From Mycobacterium sp. ITM-2016-00318 (lineage in GTDB: Bacteria > Actinomycetota > Actinomycetes > Mycobacteriales > Mycobacteriaceae), in NCBI RefSeq assembly GCF_002968285.2, contig NZ_CP134400.1, positions 620,001 through 684,000 of the forward strand: a stretch of 64,000 nucleotides of DNA, in the 5' to 3' direction. A model generated the notes under the pieces. It was given only the letters and a program-made list of their open reading frames with translations, was not told where the DNA came from and ran no database searches. This document shows, piece by piece, positions 59,894-64,000 of this stretch. How positions within the stretch are numbered: the first letter of the stretch is position 1; each line of letters opens with the position of its first letter. Made by a program: the position numbers and the translations under genes.

Positions 59894-60666
59894 ATCTGGC
59901 CTACGACGAAAGAGGCACCGGCGATCCGGTGCTGTTCATCGCCGGTAGAGGCGGCGCGGGCCGCACCTGGCATCTGCACCAGGTTCCCGAATTCGTGCGG
60001 GCCGGCTACCGGGCGATCACCTTCGACAACCGGGGGATCGGCGCCACCGAGCAGGCGAGCGGGTTCGGCACCGAGCAGATGGTCGCCGACACCGCCGCGC
60101 TGATCGAGAAGCTGGACCTCGACCCCGTCCGCCTCGTCGCGGTGTCGATGGGCTCGTTCATCGCGCAAGAGCTGATGGTGGCCCGCCCGGAACTCGTCCG
60201 CTCCGCTGTGCTGATGGCCACACGGGGCCGCCACGACCGCACCCGCGACTTCTTCCGCACCGCCGAACGCGAGCTCGCCGACTCCGGCATCGAGCTGCCT
60301 GCGATCTACGACGCGAAGCTGCGGCTGCTGGAGAGCTTCGGACCGGCGACGCTCAACGACGACGCCGCGGTGCGCGACTGGATCGACATGTTCACGATGT
60401 GGCCCAACAAGGCGACACCCGGCATGCGGGCCCAGCTCGAGGTCAGCCCGCACGAGAACCGGCTGCCCGCTTACCGAAGTATTACGGCACCGGTGCTGGT
60501 CATCGGGTTCAGCGACGACATTGTGCTGCCGCCGCACCTCGCCCGCGAGGTCGCCGAGGCCATCCCCAACGGCCGTTACCTGGAGATTCGCGACGCCGGA
60601 CACCTCGGCTTCATCGAGAAACCGCAGGTGGTGAACGTAGCGGCGCTCGACTTCCTTGCCGAATAG
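59890..60666 (+). CDS. bpoC: Alpha/beta hydrolase BpoC
   Basis: 258 aa. Alpha/beta hydrolase: LFIAGRGGAGRTWHLHQVPE, nucleophile VRLVAVSMGSFIAQELMVAR (SMGS), acid FSDDIVLPPHLAREVAEAI and His GHLGFIEKPQ. Named bromoperoxidase C by homology to Rv0554, but such hydrolases are usually esterases or C-C hydrolases, and linkage to menD suggests a MenH-like role (hydrolysing SEPHCHC). This assignment is inference. Confidence 0.9.
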   Translation: MNLAYDERGTGDPVLFIAGRGGAGRTWHLHQVPEFVRAGYRAITFDNRGIGATEQASGFGTEQMVADTAALIEKLDLDPVRLVAVSMGSFIAQELMVARPELVRSAVLMATRGRHDRTRDFFRTAERELADSGIELPAIYDAKLRLLESFGPATLNDDAAVRDWIDMFTMWPNKATPGMRAQLEVSPHENRLPAYRSITAPVLVIGFSDDIVLPPHLAREVAEAIPNGRYLEIRDAGHLGFIEKPQVVNVAALDFLAE

Positions 60667-60672
60667 GCTGTA

Positions 60673-62328
60673 GTGGTGAACCCATCCACGGCACAGGCCC
60701 GTGTCGTCGTCGACGAACTCATTCGCGGCGGCGTGCGCGACATCGTGCTGTGCCCTGGATCGCGCAACGCGCCGCTGGCATTCGCGCTGCACGATGCCGA
60801 CCGGGAAGGCCGGATCAGGCTGCACGTGCGCATCGACGAGCGGACCGCCGGATTCCTGGCCATCGGCCTCGCGGTGGCCGAGGGCGCGCCGGTGTGTGTG
60901 GCGATGACGTCGGGCACGGCGGTCGCCAACCTGGGACCCGCGGTGGTGGAGGCCAACTACGCGCGCGTCCCGCTGATCGTGCTTTCGGCCAACCGGCCCT
61001 ACGAGCTGCTCGGCACCGGCGCGAACCAGACGATGGAGCAGCTCGGCTACTTCGGCACGCAGATGCGGGAGAACATCAGCCTCGGCCTCGCCCCGGAATT
61101 GAGGGGAGCCGCGCCCGGCGAACTCGATAAGTTCAACGCACAGTGGCGATCGGCCACCTGCCGAGTGCTGGTGGCGGCCACCGGTTCTCGCACCGCCAAC
61201 GCGGGCCCGGTGCAGTTCGACATCCCGCTGCGCGAGCCGCTGGTGCCCGACCGCGACCTCGACCCGTCGACGTCGTACGCGCCACAGGGCCGCCCCGGCG
61301 GCAAGCCGTGGACCCACACCCCACCGGTCATGTTCGACCAGCCGCTCGACATAGACCTCACCCCGGACACGGTCGTCATCGCCGGGCACGGCGCGGGCGC
61401 GCAGCCGAACCTGGCCGCGCTTCCGACCGTCGCCGAGCCGACGGCCCCGCCCACCGAAAACCCGCTGCACCCGCTGGCGTTGCCGCTGCTGCGTCCGCAG
61501 CAGGTGATCATGCTCGGCCGCCCGACGCTGCACCGGCCCGTTTCCGCCCTGCTCGCCGACCCGTCGGTGCCGGTCTTCGCGCTGACCACCGGCCCGCGCT
61601 GGCCCGACGTCTCGGGGAACTCGCAGGCCACCGGCACCCGCGCAGTCATCTCGGGCGAACCGAATCCAGCCTGGCTGCGGCGCTGCGCGGCGGTCAACTC
61701 CCACGCCGTCGCTGCGGTGCGCGACCAGCTTCAGGCGCACCCACTGACCACCGGCCTGCACGTTGCGGCCGCGGTGGCTGACGCCCTGCGCGACGGCGAT
61801 CAGCTTGTGCTCGGTGCATCGAACCCGGTCCGCGACGCCGCACTGGTCGGGTTGAACCCGCGGGGCATCAAGGTCCGGTCCAACCGCGGCGTGGCGGGGA
61901 TCGACGGCACGGTGTCCACGGCGATCGGCGCCGCGCTGGCGCACGACCGCACAGGTGGCCGCACGGTTGCGCTGATCGGCGATCTGACCTTCGTGCACGA
62001 CAGTTCGGGGCTGTTGATCGGGCCGACCGAGCCGACGCCGCGGCAGCTGACGATCGTGGTGTCCAACGACAACGGCGGCGGGATCTTCGAGCTGCTCGAG
62101 CAGGGCGACCCTCGGTTCTCCGACGTGTCGTCTCGGATCTTCGGCACCCCGCACGACGTCGACGTCGGCGCGCTGTGCCGGGCTTATCACGTGGACAGCA
62201 GACAGATCGAGGTCGACGATCTCGCCGCTGCGCTCGACGAACCGTTCGACGGCATGCGGGTGCTGGAGGTGAAGGCCGACCGGTCGTCGCTGCGGGCGCT
62301 GCACGCGTCGATCAAGGCGGCGTTGTGA
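60673..62328 (+). CDS. menD: SEPHCHC synthase MenD
   Basis: 551 aa. Thiamine diphosphate enzyme that condenses isochorismate with 2-oxoglutarate in menaquinone synthesis. [48 protein letters not shown] region (split here for length), and [15 protein letters not shown] with the TPP Mg site plus [18 protein letters not shown]. Two adjacent GTG starts (60673 and 60676) are possible. Length fits Rv0555 (554). The stop overlaps the Rv0556-like GTG. Confidence 0.96.
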   Translation: MVNPSTAQARVVVDELIRGGVRDIVLCPGSRNAPLAFALHDADREGRIRLHVRIDERTAGFLAIGLAVAEGAPVCVAMTSGTAVANLGPAVVEANYARVPLIVLSANRPYELLGTGANQTMEQLGYFGTQMRENISLGLAPELRGAAPGELDKFNAQWRSATCRVLVAATGSRTANAGPVQFDIPLREPLVPDRDLDPSTSYAPQGRPGGKPWTHTPPVMFDQPLDIDLTPDTVVIAGHGAGAQPNLAALPTVAEPTAPPTENPLHPLALPLLRPQQVIMLGRPTLHRPVSALLADPSVPVFALTTGPRWPDVSGNSQATGTRAVISGEPNPAWLRRCAAVNSHAVAAVRDQLQAHPLTTGLHVAAAVADALRDGDQLVLGASNPVRDAALVGLNPRGIKVRSNRGVAGIDGTVSTAIGAALAHDRTGGRTVALIGDLTFVHDSSGLLIGPTEPTPRQLTIVVSNDNGGGIFELLEQGDPRFSDVSSRIFGTPHDVDVGALCRAYHVDSRQIEVDDLAAALDEPFDGMRVLEVKADRSSLRALHASIKAAL

Positions 62329-62867
62329 TCGATCGGGTCAAGCGACTGGTGCGCAGCGTAGTCCCACAAGTGATCCCGCACCTGTACGGCCAGCCCGACG
62401 AGACCCGCACCGAACGCACCTTCCGCCGCATGCGAATCGGCGTCGTCATCGTGGCCTGTCTGGTGACGTTGCAGTCGCTGCTTCTGGTGTTCGGTGCGTG
62501 GCGCAACGACCGGCAGATCGAGGGCAACATGGGGGTAGCCGCCGCCGAGGTGCTCAGTGCGGGGCCGCGCCGTTCCACGATCGAGTTCGTCACCCCCGAC
62601 CGTGTCACCTATCGGCCCGAGCTCGGGGTGCTGTATCCCTCCGAATTGGACACGGGCATGCGGATTTACGTCGAGTACGACAGAGCCAACCCCGATCTCG
62701 TTCGGGTGCAGGACCGCAATGCGGCGCTGGCCATCATTCCGGCCGGGTCGATCGCCGTCGTGGGCTGGTTGGTCGCCGGTGCGGCGTTGATGGGGTTGAC
62801 GTTCTTCGAACGCAGGCTGGCGCGTCAGGCCGAGGCCAGCAGGTTGTTCAGCCAGTCGTCGTCGTGA
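62325..62867 (+). CDS. DUF3592-type membrane protein (Rv0556-like)
   Basis: 180 aa from GTG 62325 ([19 protein letters not shown]). Two transmembrane helices ([20 protein letters not shown] and [20 protein letters not shown]) flank an extracytoplasmic domain of about 80 residues with [20 protein letters not shown]. Coupled to menD (GTGA). The 3' end overlaps the convergent DsbA-like gene by 43 bp. Function unknown; conserved linkage to menD. Confidence 0.87.
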   Translation: MIDRVKRLVRSVVPQVIPHLYGQPDETRTERTFRRMRIGVVIVACLVTLQSLLLVFGAWRNDRQIEGNMGVAAAEVLSAGPRRSTIEFVTPDRVTYRPELGVLYPSELDTGMRIYVEYDRANPDLVRVQDRNAALAIIPAGSIAVVGWLVAGAALMGLTFFERRLARQAEASRLFSQSSS

Positions 62868-63532
62868 ATGTCGACCTTCTCCTGGGTATCGAGGTCGTAA
62901 ACTGTTGGCGTGCCTGTGCTTATCGGGTCGATGCCGATGAGCGCGCCGTAGTTGTAGGCGCCCATCTCCTCGATGTCGATCTGGTCGGCGGTGTCGCCTG
63001 CGCCGATGCGGCCCGCGACGTCGTCGGGTAGGCCCGATTCCTGTGCCATCTTCGCCATCTGGTTGTCGCTCGGTCCAGGCCCGCCGGGTTCCTGGTGGGC
63101 CCAGAGGTCTTCGACGAAGCTCTGGAACTCCGGGCCCGAGGCCATGTCGTTCTCGTCGGAAGCCTCGGGCGCTCCGACGGCGAGGAACAGCGCGTTGGCG
63201 ACCCGCACCGAATGCTGGTCGGTGCTCGGGTCGTCCAGGAAGGTCAGCGGACGGTAGGTCACCGCGAGGTCGCCGATATTGATGTGTCGCTTGATGTCGT
63301 CGCCGAAAGCGGCCTGCAGGTCGGCGCAGTGGGTGCACTGCGGTTCGGTGTACAACTCGATCTGCACCGGGGCGTCGGGATAGCCCGCCACGATGCCGTA
63401 GCCGTCTTCGCTCAGGCCGAGCGGAGGTTTCGTGGGATCGACGGTCGCAGTCCCGGTGACCTGGCTGGTGCAGCCGGCCGCGCCGAAGAGCATCGCCGCC
63501 GTCACCGCCGCGACCGCGCGGGAAACTCGCAT
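62825..63532 (-). CDS. DsbA-like thioredoxin-fold lipoprotein
   Basis: 235 aa from ATG 63532. Signal peptide with a lipobox-like end (AMLFGAAGCTSQ), then a thioredoxin fold with the redox pair in IELYTEPQCTHCADLQAAFG (CTHC). A DsbA-type helical insertion follows and a cis-Pro strand (STGTPTVYDLDTQ) closes the active site. Exported thiol-disulfide oxidoreductase, possibly linked to envelope protein folding. An in-frame extension upstream to 63985 is rejected because it would overlap mgtA. Confidence 0.85.
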   Translation of the reverse strand: MRVSRAVAAVTAAMLFGAAGCTSQVTGTATVDPTKPPLGLSEDGYGIVAGYPDAPVQIELYTEPQCTHCADLQAAFGDDIKRHINIGDLAVTYRPLTFLDDPSTDQHSVRVANALFLAVGAPEASDENDMASGPEFQSFVEDLWAHQEPGGPGPSDNQMAKMAQESGLPDDVAGRIGAGDTADQIDIEEMGAYNYGALIGIDPISTGTPTVYDLDTQEKVDIHDDDWLNNLLASA

Positions 63533-63664
63533 GTCAACCGCCCTTCCTTTCGCGCAGGATACCCGCACACGGGCCCCCTTGTTCTGGGCGATCGGCACGA
63601 GAACTTCGCGTGTCGTATCCCCGCAGGCAACCCTGCCGACAGCCGCTGATGCCACCATCTCGGT

Positions 63665-64000
63665 GTGCGCGTTGGGATCGTCGCAGAGTCCTTCCTTCCG
63701 AATGTCAACGGCGTCACCAACTCGGTGCTTCGGGTGATCGACCATCTCCGCCATCACGGCCACGAGGTCCTTGTCATCGCACCGGACACACCTCGCGGCG
63801 AACCCGCCGCCGACCGCGTTCACGAAGGCGTCCGTATTCACCGGGTGCCGTCGCGGATGTTTCCGAAGATCACCTCCCTGCCGCTGGGCGTCCCCCGGCC
63901 GCGAATGGTGAGTGTCCTCAAGGGTTTCGACCCCGACATCGTGCATCTGGCCTCGCCTGCACTGCTCGGTTGGGGCGGCATGCACGCCGCGCGCCGCCTG
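63665..64000 (+). CDS. mgtA: GDP-mannose-dependent glycosyltransferase MgtA (Rv0557), partial
   Basis: The first 112 codons are present; the gene runs off the window end. GTG 63665 gives [20 protein letters not shown], the GT4 N-terminal domain, then [20 protein letters not shown] and [20 protein letters not shown]. In M. tuberculosis Rv0557 (MgtA, earlier called PimB) transfers mannose from GDP-mannose to glycolipid acceptors such as Gl-X. Conserved position after the menD block. The start is supported by alignment with the relative's core, not by a strong ribosome site. Confidence 0.9.
   Translation, partial: MRVGIVAESFLPNVNGVTNSVLRVIDHLRHHGHEVLVIAPDTPRGEPAADRVHEGVRIHRVPSRMFPKITSLPLGVPRPRMVSVLKGFDPDIVHLASPALLGWGGMHAARRL

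Noticed and set aside
59827..62304. 825-codon minus-strand open frame opposite bpoC and menD
   Set aside because: Shadow of two well-recognised plus-strand genes; Arg/Val/Gly/His-rich translation with no known motif, typical of high-GC antisense frames.
63533..63985. N-terminal extension of the DsbA-like lipoprotein
   Set aside because: It would overlap the divergent mgtA gene; the ATG at 63532 directly yields a signal peptide with a lipobox-like cysteine.

Overview
The window is high-GC actinobacterial chromosome. Its backbone matches, gene for gene, the M. tuberculosis segment I know as Rv0527 to Rv0557: cytochrome c maturation (ccdA, resB, ccsA), then menA, mtnP, a galE-type epimerase, a GT2 glycosyltransferase, menE, pitA, menB, fadD8, menC, bpoC, menD and mgtA. 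There is no PE_PGRS6, fabH or vapBC at the places where M. tuberculosis carries them, and many accessory genes sit between the backbone genes. A fast-growing Mycolicibacterium-type mycobacterium is the most likely source. This comparison rests on remembered gene order, not on a database search.

Layout. 1-5071: ccdA-resB-ccsA, an EspI/Rv0530-like ATPase and two small membrane proteins. 5068-8522: a class V aminotransferase, a MarR repressor with its divergent oxidoreductase target, and a class II aldolase. 8549-13658: a six-gene moxR-DUF58-vWA operon on the minus strand. 13820-16771: a sulfotransferase divergent from a TetR/DUF1214 pair. 16781-19760: menA divergent from a small helical protein, mtnP and the epimerase. 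19874-28119: a secreted PE-PPE-type protein, an alpha/beta hydrolase, a nitronate monooxygenase, F420-type proteins, a hydrolase-cyclase fusion, a b561 protein and a two-component pair. 28224-33458: GT2, DUF2064 and methyltransferase genes on the plus strand, facing a cytochrome b-Moco fusion and a polytopic membrane protein. 33586-39579: acetyltransferase, TetR, LMF-type protein, glgP and DUF3140. 39624-47206: menE, a pitA segment inverted relative to M. tuberculosis, SDR, menB, two F420-type proteins and a HAD phosphatase. 47265-55582: PIG-L deacetylase, ECF sigma factor with TPR tail, kinase, fadD8, DUF3253, YCII, PadR, MDMPI and SOUL genes and a frameshifted MPTR-repeat protein. 55703-64000: menC, then an inserted MpaB-oxygenase module and a GlxA/DJ-1 pair, then bpoC-menD-Rv0556-like, a DsbA-like lipoprotein and the start of mgtA.

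How the genes work together. Menaquinone biosynthesis (menA, B, C, D, E) is scattered through the window in short operons, many joined by 4-bp ATGA/GTGA overlaps. CcdA/ResB/CcsA mature c-type cytochromes of the same menaquinol-fed respiratory chain. Several regulators have a visible palindrome or direct repeat in the adjoining promoter (MarR, TetR, PadR, OmpR-type), and pitA has an actinobacterial PHO-box-like pair.

The most unusual features are: (i) two families of repeated long stem-loops placed directly after stop codons; (ii) a 101-bp MIRU-like element between resB and ccsA, plus a dispersed GCACGCGAGGAG micro-repeat that has become a 27-bp minisatellite in a DUF58 gene; (iii) a DUF2236/MpaB gene flanked by two mutually similar small membrane proteins; and (iv) an exported MPTR-repeat protein that lacks a PPE domain and carries a frameshift. 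No rRNA, tRNA, CRISPR array, insertion sequence or replication origin is visible, and no gene-free stretch exceeds 300 bases.
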